Assembly: GCA_903927615.1 (NCBI GenBank)
Contig: CAIYNU010000093.1
Coordinates: 1 to 32,039, forward strand
From: an uncultured Rhodospirillales bacterium
GTDB lineage: Bacteria > Pseudomonadota > Alphaproteobacteria > Azospirillales > Azospirillaceae
Length of the DNA stretch: 32,039 nt
Reading direction: 5' to 3'
Position numbers and translations under genes: made by a program. The notes under the pieces were generated by a model, which had not been told where the DNA came from, made no database searches, and was given only the letters and a program-made list of their open reading frames with translations. Positions 1 through 8,847 of this stretch are shown piece by piece (the first letter of the stretch is position 1; each line of letters begins with the position of its first letter).

Positions 1-137
1 GCTGAACAACTGCTCAGACCGCCGATCTTCCCCACGCATCCCAGGCCGCCATCATCTTCGGTTCTCTCTATGCGCCGAATTATACGCACTGAATGCTCAT
101 TATACAACCGTATTCTTTGGCGTTTTTCCGCAGCCTG

Positions 138-2672
138 CTAGGCCGGCAGCGTGACGAAGACATCGTCCGGGAACGTTACCCCGATGGCCGGCTGTTGGCG
201 GTTGCCGGTCAGGTCCGAGACCAGATGGACCAGGGTGTCCGCCAGATGGTTCATGCTGATCCGGCCGGTGTGCTCGCGATCGGCGCCGCCGCGCAGGGCG
301 TGCAGCAGCGCCCAGGTGAACACCCCATGCCCCAGTTCGGCCCGCTCCACCGAGATCTGGTCGGCCGAAGACGACGTCACCACCGAGACGTTGGTCATGG
401 CCAGGGCGGCATGCACCGCCCGGGCATCCCGGACCAGCGGCCCGCCGACCGCCGTCGCCGCCCCGGCGTGACAGGTGTCCAGCAGCAGCAGCACCCGCCC
501 CAGCGTCCCCAGTTGCGCCACTTCTTCGCGCAACTCGTCGCCGGACAGCGCCGTGGCCCGAATCCGGGTCTTTGTGCTGGTGTCGACCTGATAGGGCAGC
601 AGGTAGAATTTATCGTCCACCAGACCGCCATGCCCCGCCACCAGCACCACCGCCACGTCCTTGCCCTCGCCCCGGCCCATGACCTCCCGGAGGGTTTTCA
701 GGGTCTGGAGGATGCCGGTTTTGGTGGCGTCCCGGTTGAGCAGCAGATACCGGACAACCTCGGCATAGAGGCTGCCTTGGGAGCTGTCGTCCAGGACATT
801 GAGCACCTCCCAGGCGTCCCGGGCGGCATAGGTCAGGCGCAGATGGTCGGCGTCGGGGCCGTAATCGTCGATTCCCACCGTCAGCACATGCAGCCGCGCC
901 CCGGGCCGGGTCCCGGTGCGCCGCCGCACCGCACCCCGGGCCCGCTCCAGTTCCACCAGGCCGAGCGCCCGGACGGTGTCCAGTTCCTGGAGCACCCGCG
1001 ACAGCACCGCCGGCCGGTACAAGTGGGAAATCTCCGAGACCGGCACCAACTCGCCCGCCTCATCCCACCCGCGGTTGACATGCCAGCCCAGCACCGAGCG
1101 CGCCTCCGGCGTCGCCCCATAAAACCCCTCGGGGGTCCACGCCACCCAGTTCCGGCGGTCCCCCAGCGGCTTGAAGGCCAACAACTCCTGTCCGTCGTTC
1201 ATCCGGTGCCAGCGAATCGTGCCGTCGCCATAGGCCGCCACCACCAGCCGGCCATCCCCAGTGATGTTGACCGCCCAAACCACAGAGGGGACCGGTTGGC
1301 GCCACAGCCGCTGACCCGCGGCGTCGAATGCCCACAACCCCCACTCGCTCCCCAGCACGAAGCGATCCCCGGCCGGATGCACCGCCAGACTGCGCGACAT
1401 TTCGTTGGGCGCCAGCGGCAGCGGCCGGCCGTCGAGCCGGGGCTGTTGAGCGTCGATCCAATCGGTCAGGGCCAGCCCATCCTGTTTCGGCCGGGCAGTG
1501 AGGGCGTCGGCGGGCGGGTCCAGGCCCAAGCGGAGTGCCCGCCCGTCGAATCGGGCCGGCGTGTGCCCCCCCGGTTCATAGCCGAACGCCACCATGCTGC
1601 CGTCCGCCGACAGCCCGAGCGTCGCCCGCTGCCCCCGGAAATCGGCCTGGGCCGTCGCCCGGGTCCAAACCCTGGTGCCGTCGGGGCCGAGCCGGATCAG
1701 GATGGGATCCTGCGTCGCGACCAGCAGCCCGCCTTCCGGCAAGGGCACCAGGGTCATGATGGCGTCACCGCTCCCTGGCAGCACCCGCCGCTCACCCCGC
1801 CCCGCCCCGGCCCACGCCACCACCAGCGTCTCGCCATCGGCCCCATACCACCCGGCGGCAAACAGGGTCCGGCCGTCCGCCGACCAGGCAATGGTTGCAA
1901 GATTGCCGGTGGCGATCCCGGCGGTGTCGGGTCCCGGCCGTACCGCCAGCGTATGGCCGTCGACAATCTCCACCGCGGGGCAATCCTCAAACCCCACCGC
2001 CAACCGGTCCCCGTCGGGGCTGAAGGCCAGACCAAACGGCCGTCGGCCACCGGTTGTCTCCGCCACCGTCACCCGGTGGAACGCCCGGTCATAGAGCCGC
2101 AGGCAGCCATCATAGCTGGTGGTGGCCAGCCGGCCATCGCGGGCAAAGGCGACACCGTAACTATCGCCACCATAGTCGGGATCGCGCGCCCGTTCGGCCC
2201 ACCCGTCCCTCCGGTCGTAGAAGCGCAAACCGTTGGCCCCGCCGAGCGCCACCGCCAGCATATGGCCGTCGGGCGAAAAGGCCAGGTGATGCACCACATC
2301 GGGCAAGCCGACGATTTGCGCCGTCATACGACCGTCACGGTCGAACAGAGAGACGCTGATCCCCCGTTGCTCGGTCCCGGTCCATCCCCCTGCCGCGATG
2401 ACGTCCCCCGCCGGACTGATGGCCACCGCGTAAATCATGCCGACCTCGCCCGGTCCCCGCGGCCCCCGGATGGTCCGCAGCAGGCGGCCGTCGGCCAGGG
2501 ACCACAGCCGCACCGTGCGGTCGTGGGAGCCGGTGACCGCCACCAAGCCCGCGGCGTCCACGTCGGCGCTTCTGATCGGGGCGGTGTGCAGGCCGGGATC
2601 GATCACCAGCACCGGGCGGTCATAGAGGCCGTCGTCGGCCCGGGCCGGCGGCACCGGCGGCAGGGGCGTCAC
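138..2672 (-). CDS. WD40 beta-propeller / caspase-like (peptidase C14) protein
   Basis: 844 aa. Residues about 25-560 form a degenerate WD40-type beta-propeller (blades ending in motifs such as VRLWSLADG and RLYDRAF). A linker with the segment NWVAWTPEGFYGATPEA, which I recall as usual in WD40-caspase proteins, follows. The C-terminal 250 residues are a caspase-like fold beginning at LHVLTVGIDDYG. The catalytic dyad is intact: His681 in VAGHGG and Cys734 in LLLDTCHAG, 53 residues apart. The Asp before the Cys is typical of metacaspase/orthocaspase enzymes that cleave after Arg or Lys. GHGVFTWALLHALRG is the usual C14 C-terminal helix. No signal peptide is visible, so it is probably cytoplasmic. 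The ATG overlaps the stop of the upstream small gene (ATGA), implying translational coupling. Substrate and role are unknown; related proteins are discussed as programmed-death or defence effectors, which is inference here. Confidence 0.9.
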   Translation of the reverse strand: MTPLPPVPPARADDGLYDRPVLVIDPGLHTAPIRSADVDAAGLVAVTGSHDRTVRLWSLADGRLLRTIRGPRGPGEVGMIYAVAISPAGDVIAAGGWTGTEQRGISVSLFDRDGRMTAQIVGLPDVVHHLAFSPDGHMLAVALGGANGLRFYDRRDGWAERARDPDYGGDSYGVAFARDGRLATTSYDGCLRLYDRAFHRVTVAETTGGRRPFGLAFSPDGDRLAVGFEDCPAVEIVDGHTLAVRPGPDTAGIATGNLATIAWSADGRTLFAAGWYGADGETLVVAWAGAGRGERRVLPGSGDAIMTLVPLPEGGLLVATQDPILIRLGPDGTRVWTRATAQADFRGQRATLGLSADGSMVAFGYEPGGHTPARFDGRALRLGLDPPADALTARPKQDGLALTDWIDAQQPRLDGRPLPLAPNEMSRSLAVHPAGDRFVLGSEWGLWAFDAAGQRLWRQPVPSVVWAVNITGDGRLVVAAYGDGTIRWHRMNDGQELLAFKPLGDRRNWVAWTPEGFYGATPEARSVLGWHVNRGWDEAGELVPVSEISHLYRPAVLSRVLQELDTVRALGLVELERARGAVRRRTGTRPGARLHVLTVGIDDYGPDADHLRLTYAARDAWEVLNVLDDSSQGSLYAEVVRYLLLNRDATKTGILQTLKTLREVMGRGEGKDVAVVLVAGHGGLVDDKFYLLPYQVDTSTKTRIRATALSGDELREEVAQLGTLGRVLLLLDTCHAGAATAVGGPLVRDARAVHAALAMTNVSVVTSSSADQISVERAELGHGVFTWALLHALRGGADREHTGRISMNHLADTLVHLVSDLTGNRQQPAIGVTFPDDVFVTLPA

Positions 2673-3151
2673 CGGGACGGGATGGCGTCGAAGGCCGACC
2701 AGCGGGCGGATTCCAGGCTGTTGGCGATGGTTTCCCGGCGCAGGTGATCGTCGGCGCGGAAATTCTCGTAAAGGGTTCTCACCGCCGCGACCAGCGGTCC
2801 GACCAGCTTGTCCGCCGCGTCCGAGACCCAGGACCGCACCCCTGGTGCCGCCGGCCGCGCCGGTTTGGCCAGGCGTTCCAGGGCCTGCCGGAACCCGGCG
2901 CCCCGGTTCAGGCGGTCGATCAGGTCGGCCAGGCTGTCGGGGGTGCCGTTGGTGGTCCTGATCACCAACTGGAGCCCGGCAATCACGCCGTTGAACTCCG
3001 CCCTGCCCTGGTCATAAAGGCGCGCGCCCTCGGCGATGGCGGCGGCCTCGCCCCGAGCCTTGAGCGCCGCCACGGCGGCTTCCGCCCGTTCCCGTTCGGT
3101 GGTCAAAGTCGCCACCGCGTCTTGCCAGGTTATCTCCCGCTCCACCACCAT
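2669..3151 (-). CDS. small helical protein coupled to the caspase gene
   Basis: 160 aa from the ATG at 3151, chosen because GGGAGGG lies 4-5 nt upstream; an in-frame ATG 36 nt earlier (3187) has no such site. No family recognised. The sequence is Ala/Arg/Glu-rich and predicted mostly alpha-helical: residues 8-45 look coiled-coil-like, then a Pro/Ala hinge (KPARPAAPGVRSW), then a helical C-terminal part. No transmembrane segment or signal peptide is seen. The stop overlaps the start of the WD40-caspase gene by four bases, so the two are very likely made together at a set ratio. An adaptor, inhibitor or substrate of the protease is possible, but nothing in the sequence settles which. Confidence 0.75.
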   Translation of the reverse strand: MVVEREITWQDAVATLTTERERAEAAVAALKARGEAAAIAEGARLYDQGRAEFNGVIAGLQLVIRTTNGTPDSLADLIDRLNRGAGFRQALERLAKPARPAAPGVRSWVSDAADKLVGPLVAAVRTLYENFRADDHLRRETIANSLESARWSAFDAIPSR

Positions 3152-3582
3152 GCTGCCCTCCCAACGCCGTGCAATCCGGACATGCATACACTCGTAATCA
3201 AGCGAGTCAGCGCCGGACCGATGATCGGTGGTAGCTTAATCGGCATGGCCGGGCAACGCCATACCTCAGTCCTGGACCCAAACACGCGGGTCTGCCCGCC
3301 CGCCGCTGGCTCCGCCATCCCCAGACCGAGGTCGGGCTCTATGTTTGCTCAACCGGTTATCCGGCATGGTGTTCAGTCAGCCCGCCAACGCCGCCGAACT
3401 GCCGCATCGCCACTCGGATCCCTTGACCCGGTGGAGAAAGAGAGTATCATTATATGCTCAATGCGGCAACGCCGGGGCTGCGGGGAATGCGGTCATCGCG
3501 TCCGTTGCCGGGGGATCCCGGCAAAGCGGCGGGTTGGGTGAGATTTGCTTGAAACCAGGCCTTATCGTCAGGACAATAACCA
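3152..3582. other. 431-bp divergent intergenic region
   Basis: Lies between the caspase operon and the hybrid kinase and should hold both promoters. I see no convincing gene. A short inverted repeat, ACTCG-N8-CGAGT, lies about 40 bp upstream of the small helical gene and could be an operator. The half nearest the kinase carries the promoter candidate listed separately. Confidence 0.5.
3423..3450 (+). promoter_or_regulatory. sigma70-type promoter candidate for the PAS hybrid kinase
   Basis: TTGACC (3423-3428), 16-nt spacer, TATCAT (3445-3450), followed by an AT-rich stretch. It would give a leader of about 125 nt before the kinase ATG. Found by eye only. Confidence 0.4.
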
Positions 3583-6165
3583 ATGCCCATCCCAGACCTG
3601 ACTCCGGATGAGGAGCCTACCGCCGCAGGTCCCCGGTCTCCCAGCCTGGCCGGTGACTGGCCCTGGGACGTCATCGGCGGCGCCCAAGCCCCCCCGCCAA
3701 GCCATGGTGATCATCAGCCAAGAGTCGTGAATGAACAGGATATTTCCGAATTCATGGTCTCCCAGCAACCCCTGCTGAATGCCATTCCGATCATTTCGGC
3801 GATTATTGATACCCAGGGGACAATCTTACTGGTCAATGAGGCGTGGCGGTATTTTTGGAACCAAACGGATGGCGCTGCTGATACCCGTTGTGGCGCAAAT
3901 TATCTGGTTGCGGCTGAAAGTCTGGCCCGCGTTACCGGACCATTCTTGGTTGATCTGAGGGGCGTCCTCGCCGGCTCCCACGCCCACGCGGGTTACGACT
4001 ACCCCATCACCGTCGACGGTCATAAGCGGTGGTACCGGTGCCAGGCGGCGCCACTGTCCCGGGATAGCCGGAGGCAGCCGTCGGGCGCGTTGATTACCCA
4101 TGTGGACATCACCAAAGCGAAAGAAACCGAAGCCCTGGCCTTACAATCCGAAGGGCAGCTCGATTTTCTATTGAACAACATCCCCGACCTGATCTGGCAG
4201 AAAGATGTCGAGGGTCGATACACCTTTTGTAATAAAAAATTCGGTGATTTTGTGGGCACCCCGCCATCAAATATTATTGGAAAGACAGACTACGATTTAT
4301 TTGACCATGACCTGGCCACTTTTTTTCGAGACCATGACCAGAAGGCCGCGGCAGCCGATCAGCCCACGTCAAATGAGGAATGGGTGACCTTTGCCCATGA
4401 CGGCCGGCGGATCTTGTCGGAAACGATCAAAACCGCGGTCTACGACTCCGATGGTACGCTGGTGGGGATCCTGGGAATCGGTCACGACATTACCAAAATC
4501 CGGGCGGCCGAGCAGGCCGCACAGCAGGCCAACCGGTCCAAAAGCACCTTCGTGTCCAACATCAGCCACGAAATCCGAACGCCGATGAACGTCATCATCG
4601 GCTTCACCGACAGCCTGCGCCGGACCCTCCGGAATCCGGCCAATCTTGAAAAGCTCGAGAAAATCGATCAGGCGGCCGATCACCTGCTCCAGATCATCAA
4701 TGATATCCTGGACATCTCCAAGATCGAGGTGGGCAAGATGCAGATCGAGCCCCGGCCGTTCAGTCTGAGAACCATGATGGCAAACGTCATGTCCCAGGTG
4801 ACGGCCCAGGCCGACCGCAAGGGTTTGCAGGTCGACATGGAGATCGGCCCGGAGATTCCCGACCGGCTGCTGGGTGACGCCCTACGCCTCAGCCAATGCC
4901 TGATCAATTACGGCACCAATGCCGTGAAATTTACATTCAGGGGGGGGATTACGGTTCGCGTGGGACTGGAGCAAAAAATTGGCAGCGGGTTTCTGACCCG
5001 CTTTGAGGTGAACGATACCGGTATCGGGATCGATCCGGCGGTGGTGCCGCGCCTGTTTTCGACCTTCGAGCAGGCTGACCCGACCATCACCCGGCGCTTT
5101 GGCGGAACCGGGCTGGGTCTGGCGCTGACCCGGGAGCTTTCGACCCTGATGGGGGGTGGCGTCGGCGTGACCAGCACGCCGGGACAGGGGAGCGTGTTCT
5201 GGTTCACCGCCCTGGTCCAACCGGCGCCCGACAACGCCGATGCGACGATCACCGGCCCGACTTCCGGTCCGGCCGCGGATTTCGGCGGGGTCCGGGTGTT
5301 GGTGGCCGAGGACGTGGCGTTGAACCGCTGCGTCCTGCGGGACATGCTCGACCATTTCGGCGTCACCGCCGACATGGCGGAAAACGGCGCGGCGGCCGTG
5401 ACCATGGCCGCCGCCCTGGCCTATGACTTGATTTTGATGGACATGCAAATGCCGGTGCTGGACGGTTTATCGGCATCCATAGCCATCCGGAAGTTGCCGG
5501 GCCATGCCCGGACCCCGATCATCGCCCTCACCGCCAACGCCTCCAACGAAGACCGCAACCGCTGCCAGGCGTCGGGGATGGATGATTTCGTCGGCAAGCC
5601 GGTCCACGCCGACCTGCTGCGGGCCGTGATGTCCAAATGGCTGAACAAGACCCGCCCCGCCCGATCCGACGCCATCCCCCTCCATCCGCCCGAAACGCCG
5701 GCCCCAGACCCGGCGTCGGAATCGGCATCGGGCCCGCCGAGTCTTCGGAATGAGCATGGTCCTTTTGACCTGCAAGACGTGCTCCAACGCCTGAACGGCA
5801 ACCACCGGCTCGCCCGGCGCCTGTTCAGGAGCTTCGGCGAGACCTTCGCCCGAGCCGGTGAGGACCTGAAGCGCCTGGTCAACCTGGACACGTTGGCGAA
5901 AGCGGACGATCTGGTCCATTCCCTGAAGGGCACCGCCGGGCAACTGGCAGCCCACCCCTTGCTCGCGGTCCTCGAAGACCTGGAATCGGCTTTACAGGAC
6001 ATGCCGGCACGCCTGCACGCGGCGACCGGGGCGCTGACAACCGCCCTGGCCGACGCGGGCCGCTTGGCCGAGGCACCGGAATCCTCCTTCGTGCTGGACT
6101 CCTCACTCGTCCCGGACTTCCGGCCGGTTGCAGCATCCGCGCCCCTGGACCAACAGGGTTCCTGA
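3583..6165 (+). CDS. soluble PAS-PAS hybrid histidine kinase with receiver and HPt
   Basis: 860 aa with no transmembrane segment. Order: unstructured N-terminus (1-55); PAS about 62-180; second PAS about 191-310 (IPDLIWQKDVEGRYTFCNKKF); HisKA with His329 in SHEIRTPMN; HATPase about 430-545 with N box NYGTNAVKFT, G1 DTGIGID and G2 GGTGLGLAL; receiver with phospho-acceptor Asp620 in LILMDMQMP; Pro-rich linker; C-terminal HPt with His779 in HSLKGTAGQL. All four phosphorelay residues are present, so it can autophosphorylate and pass phosphate His-Asp-His to an external response regulator. No dedicated regulator lies beside it. AGGA about 9 nt upstream supports the ATG. The PAS ligand (redox, gas or small molecule) cannot be read from sequence. 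Divergent from the caspase operon, with no evidence that it controls it. Confidence 0.95.
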   Translation: MPIPDLTPDEEPTAAGPRSPSLAGDWPWDVIGGAQAPPPSHGDHQPRVVNEQDISEFMVSQQPLLNAIPIISAIIDTQGTILLVNEAWRYFWNQTDGAADTRCGANYLVAAESLARVTGPFLVDLRGVLAGSHAHAGYDYPITVDGHKRWYRCQAAPLSRDSRRQPSGALITHVDITKAKETEALALQSEGQLDFLLNNIPDLIWQKDVEGRYTFCNKKFGDFVGTPPSNIIGKTDYDLFDHDLATFFRDHDQKAAAADQPTSNEEWVTFAHDGRRILSETIKTAVYDSDGTLVGILGIGHDITKIRAAEQAAQQANRSKSTFVSNISHEIRTPMNVIIGFTDSLRRTLRNPANLEKLEKIDQAADHLLQIINDILDISKIEVGKMQIEPRPFSLRTMMANVMSQVTAQADRKGLQVDMEIGPEIPDRLLGDALRLSQCLINYGTNAVKFTFRGGITVRVGLEQKIGSGFLTRFEVNDTGIGIDPAVVPRLFSTFEQADPTITRRFGGTGLGLALTRELSTLMGGGVGVTSTPGQGSVFWFTALVQPAPDNADATITGPTSGPAADFGGVRVLVAEDVALNRCVLRDMLDHFGVTADMAENGAAAVTMAAALAYDLILMDMQMPVLDGLSASIAIRKLPGHARTPIIALTANASNEDRNRCQASGMDDFVGKPVHADLLRAVMSKWLNKTRPARSDAIPLHPPETPAPDPASESASGPPSLRNEHGPFDLQDVLQRLNGNHRLARRLFRSFGETFARAGEDLKRLVNLDTLAKADDLVHSLKGTAGQLAAHPLLAVLEDLESALQDMPARLHAATGALTTALADAGRLAEAPESSFVLDSSLVPDFRPVAASAPLDQQGS

Positions 6166-6513
6166 CCTCATCGACGATCCGCCCGTTGTTAACCCATCCG
6201 GACCTCGGATCGATCTGCTGCTAGTGGGCCACGTCAGCGAAATTGCACGGTAAAAGTCATGGTTTCCAAAGGCCGACGGCCTTTAGAAACCGTTAACCCA
6301 GCAATTTTGCTGACACGACACACTAGGGACAGGTGACGATTAGCCAATATCTCGACCCAGGTCGCGCGGCGTCCCGAGGATACGCCCGGCGGCCATTCCG
6401 AATGACGGCGATGGCGTCACCCCCGGCCGCAATGGCCGAGAACGGACCATCCCCCTTGGTTTTTGGTCCGCTGAATTGACCCGATACACCCCGCCTCAGG
6501 CCATTAAGGGCCG
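6166..6513. other. 348-bp convergent intergenic region
   Basis: Separates the hybrid kinase (plus) from the BLUF gene (minus). The first half is occupied by the palindromic element at 6221-6326. The second half holds an inverted repeat, CGGACCA-N14-TGGTCCG, near 6445-6472, which could be the 3' hairpin of the BLUF transcript but lacks a convincing T tract. No gene seen. Confidence 0.5.
6221..6326. repeat. palindromic MITE-like element
   Basis: 106 bp of nested imperfect palindrome. Outer arms GTCAGCGAAATTGC (6233-6246) and GCAATTTTGCTGAC (6301-6314) pair at 13 of 14 positions. Inner arms GGTTTCCAAAGGCC (6261-6274) and GGCCTTTAGAAACC (6278-6291) also pair at 13 of 14, around a 3-nt loop. The whole is bounded by CTAG on both sides, which fits a 4-bp target duplication of the YTAR type used by IS5-group elements; however, CTAG is itself palindromic, so this is not proof. 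No coding capacity. It may also act as the transcript end of the kinase gene, although no T tract follows. Confidence 0.55.
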
Positions 6514-6915
6514 CTACTGCGACAGCCGCCACACCATATCCATCACGCCATCCATGTTGATCATCCGCCGGGGATCGAACCCTCCCGCCGTGTAGGTCGA
6601 GACGATCACCTCGTCCAGGCCGGTGCCGCCAACATAGGCCATGGTCCAGTGCGGGAAGCGACGGGCCCGAATCGGTGATAGCTCCATGAGCTCGACATCA
6701 CGGTGCCGTTTGTCGTTGCATATGACGATGAACCTCTTGGATACCGCGCTTCTGCCGCCCTCCAGAACTTGAAGGAAATGTGTCCCGTCATAAAGTAAGA
6801 CCCCCGTGATGCCGTCCAGCGCATTGTTGGCGCGAGACCGGTCCAGGATGTCCTCGATGTCGGCATCCCCAACCCCACTCGGCGTGCTGCAATAGATCAG
6901 ACGAACCAGGAACAT
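6514..6915 (-). CDS. stand-alone BLUF-domain blue-light sensor
   Basis: 133 aa, starting at the ATG at 6915, which has GGAGG 5 nt upstream; a longer in-frame form is possible but has no such site. The BLUF flavin-binding domain spans the first 95 residues. The photocycle residues are present at the spacing known from AppA: Tyr8 (LVRLIYCS), Asn31 (RANNALDGITG), Gln49 (THFLQVLEGG), Trp90 and Met92 (FPHWTMAYVG). The domain binds FAD and switches hydrogen bonding on blue light. About 40 residues follow without an attached output domain, so it is a short-type BLUF that must signal by protein contact. No partner gene is adjacent, and it lies in its own unit downstream of the tRNA gene. Confident on family; target unknown. 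Confidence 0.93.
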   Translation of the reverse strand: MFLVRLIYCSTPSGVGDADIEDILDRSRANNALDGITGVLLYDGTHFLQVLEGGRSAVSKRFIVICNDKRHRDVELMELSPIRARRFPHWTMAYVGGTGLDEVIVSTYTAGGFDPRRMINMDGVMDMVWRLSQ

Positions 6916-7036
6916 GGTGGCCTCCGATTGCGTACCGTGTTGGTTGCACCCCCGATTCTGTGGTCCGGAACCGGTTTCAAGCCGGACTGACCACACCGGA
7001 ACGTCTCATATCCCCTTATATCCCTTTGACATCTTT

Positions 7037-7123
7037 TGGTGCGGGCGGGGGGACTCGAACCCCCATGACCTTGCGATCTCCAGATTTTAAGTCTGGTGCG
7101 TCTACCGGTTTCGCCACGCCCGC
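7037..7123 (-). tRNA. tRNA-Leu (anticodon UAA)
   Basis: Read on the minus strand, the 7-bp acceptor stem GCGGGCG/CGCCCGC closes perfectly. The anticodon arm is CCAGA-CTTAAAA-TCTGG, giving anticodon TAA. A long variable arm (GATC/GGTC stem) marks it as class II, as expected for tRNA-Leu. The T arm GGGGG-TTCGAGT-CCCCC is standard, and CCA is encoded in the DNA (7037-7039). Confidence 0.97.
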
Positions 7124-7131
7124 ATCGCGCG

Positions 7132-7159
7132 ACTATATTCGCTGGCTTGCCGGACACAA
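7132..7159 (-). promoter_or_regulatory. promoter of tRNA-Leu
   Basis: On the minus strand: TTGTGT (7154-7159), 16-nt spacer, TATAGT (7132-7137), ending 8 nt before the mature tRNA 5' end. The -10 match and position are good; the -35 is weaker. Confidence 0.55.
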
Positions 7160-7274
7160 GCCCTTTGGCGCGCCGAACGCCCGGCCGCCCGCCCCTTTTT
7201 TTTGGGAGGGGCCGGGGGTTTTTCGGGCATCGGTCACAGGGAATGAACGGACCCGCGGTCGTCCGGGCCGGGCC

Positions 7275-7736
7275 TCAGGCCGGGCTGACCACCGACGAGT
7301 CCACCTTAGGGTGGCCGTAAAGCGACTCGGCACGGTGTTCAAACGCCATGACCATTCGCTTGACCGCCTCGCCGAACAAAACCGAGATGATCTTTTGCAG
7401 CATCTTCGACTTGAACTCAAAGTCCACGAAGAAGTCGATCTGGCATCCCCCCGGGACCGCGACAAAAATCCAGTGGTTGTTAAGGTACTGGAACGGACCT
7501 TCGGCGTAGGTCACGTCGATCCGGCCCGGCGCCATCAGCACCGTCGAGGTAAACCGTTCGCGGACCATCTTAAAACCGATCATCAGGTCGGCATAGACGA
7601 TATTACCGACCCGCCGCTTGATGCGCGCGCCCACGCACCAGGGCAGAAATTCGGGATAACGTTCGATATCGGCGACCAGCCGGTACATCTGATCGGCGGT
7701 ATAAGGCAGAAACTTCTTTTCGGCGTGTGTCGGCAT
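7275..7736 (-). CDS. Coq10/RatA-type START-domain protein
   Basis: 153 aa, a single START/polyketide-cyclase-like domain of the Coq10/RatA family. It opens with the family N-terminus (KKFLPYTADQMYRLVADIERYPEFLPWC) and has the central IDFFVDFEFKSKMLQ segment. Coq10 proteins bind ubiquinone and support its delivery to the respiratory chain; RatA was described as a ribosome-associated toxin in E. coli, and the two cannot be told apart by sequence alone. In alphaproteobacteria this gene often follows lipA, as here (110 bp downstream), and a quinone role beside the pyruvate dehydrogenase genes makes sense. AGGGA lies 6 nt upstream of the ATG. It is the last gene of the pdh cluster. Confidence 0.85.
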   Translation of the reverse strand: MPTHAEKKFLPYTADQMYRLVADIERYPEFLPWCVGARIKRRVGNIVYADLMIGFKMVRERFTSTVLMAPGRIDVTYAEGPFQYLNNHWIFVAVPGGCQIDFFVDFEFKSKMLQKIISVLFGEAVKRMVMAFEHRAESLYGHPKVDSSVVSPA

Positions 7737-7846
7737 CGAATTTCCCTGGCGTCACCGGTTCTGGCACCACCTGCCGCCGCGCCCCGGGGCCAAGCCGGAG
7801 CGGGCGGAACTGAGCTGGTGATGATCCACGCCCGGCGGCGGCCTGT

Positions 7847-8794
7847 CTAGCTGATAACCTTGCCGTCACGAGCGACCTTTAGTCGCACAAAGTCGTCGCC
7901 GGCATGGTAAGACGAGCGGGTTAGGGGCGACGATGAAACCATGTGAAACCCCTTGCCCCGGGCCAACACCGCATAACTGGCGAACTCTTCGGGGGTCACG
8001 AAACGATCGACAGCGGCATGTTTGGGCGTCGGTTGAAGATACTGACCAATTGTCAGGAAATCCACGTCCGCCGCGCGCAAATCATCCATCACCTGGCCGA
8101 TTTCCTCCCGGGTTTCGCCCAGGCCGACCATCAGACCGGACTTGGTGAACACCGTCGGCGCCAGTTCCTTGGCCCTGGCCAGCAACGCCAGAGAGGTATA
8201 ATAGCGCGCCCCCGGGCGGATCCCCGGATACAGCCGCGGCACGGTTTCGAGATTGTGGTTGAACACGTCCGGGCCGGCGGCGATCACCACATCCAGGGCG
8301 CCGGGCTTGCGCATGAAGTCCGGCGTCAACACCTCAATGGTTGTGGCGGGCGACACCTCGCGCAACCTCCGGATGGTGCGGGCGAACTGTTCGGCGCCAC
8401 CGTCGGGCAGATCGTCCCGGTCCACCGACGTCACCACCACATGCAGCAACCCCAGTTCCGCCGTGGCCTCGGCCACATGCTCGGGCTCGTCGGGATCGAC
8501 GCCGTCAGGCCGGCCGGTGGCCACGTTGCAGAAGGCACAAGCCCGGGTACAGATCGCACCCAGGATCATAAAGGTGGCGTGCCGATGCTTCCAACACTCG
8601 CCGATATTAGGGCACGACGCTTCTTCGCAAACCGTATGGAGCTTCAGGCCACGCATCAGCTTGAGCGTGTCCTGATACTCGCGCGATACCGGGGCTTTGA
8701 CGCGAATCCAGGCCGGCTTACGCGCCACCGGATTGTCCGCCCGGTTGACCTTTTCCGGATGCCGAACCCGAAGTGCCGGATCCGTGGTGGGCAT
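7847..8794 (-). CDS. lipA: lipoyl synthase
   Basis: 315 aa from the ATG at 8794 ([10 protein letters not shown]), supported by GGGAG about 8 nt upstream; reading on to an in-frame ATG at 8851 would overlap the lpd stop and cross a hairpin. It is a radical-SAM enzyme that inserts two sulfurs into octanoyl groups on lipoyl domains. Both iron-sulfur signatures are visible: the auxiliary-cluster motif [13 protein letters not shown] and the SAM-cluster motif [10 protein letters not shown]. Its products are the lipoyl lysines of the PdhB and PdhC proteins encoded just upstream, which explains its place in this cluster. Confidence 0.97.
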   Translation of the reverse strand: MPTTDPALRVRHPEKVNRADNPVARKPAWIRVKAPVSREYQDTLKLMRGLKLHTVCEEASCPNIGECWKHRHATFMILGAICTRACAFCNVATGRPDGVDPDEPEHVAEATAELGLLHVVVTSVDRDDLPDGGAEQFARTIRRLREVSPATTIEVLTPDFMRKPGALDVVIAAGPDVFNHNLETVPRLYPGIRPGARYYTSLALLARAKELAPTVFTKSGLMVGLGETREEIGQVMDDLRAADVDFLTIGQYLQPTPKHAAVDRFVTPEEFASYAVLARGKGFHMVSSSPLTRSSYHAGDDFVRLKVARDGKVIS

Positions 8795-8820
8795 GACGTG
8801 ACTCCCAAAAACCGGGGGGA

Positions 8821-8839
8821 CCAGGGGCACCGCCCCTGG
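8821..8839. repeat. CCAGGGGC-type hairpin between lpd and lipA
   Basis: CCAGGGGC, 3-nt loop, GCCCCTGG: a perfect 8-bp stem in the 53-bp gap between the lpd stop and the lipA start. Related sequences occur at 22705-22747 and 30641-30688. No T tract follows, so full termination inside the operon is unlikely; processing or attenuation is possible. Confidence 0.7.
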
Positions 8840-8847
8840 CCTTCCGT

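Noticed and set aside
1-137. 3' fragment of an upstream gene
   Set aside because: All frames are short or stop early and no family is recognisable; nothing can be supported.
93-2747. 884-codon open frame on the plus strand
   Set aside because: Antisense to the caspase gene; His/Arg/Pro/Gln-rich composition with no domain, typical of the mirror frame of a GC-rich gene.
3188-3550. Decayed coding sequence between caspase operon and kinase
   Set aside because: Short stretches look codon-like but match no family and are interrupted; treated as control region.
7195-7202. T8 run as terminator of the pdh operon
   Set aside because: The T run is on the plus strand, so for the minus-strand operon it is an A run; the flanking C/G stems do not form a terminator in the right orientation.
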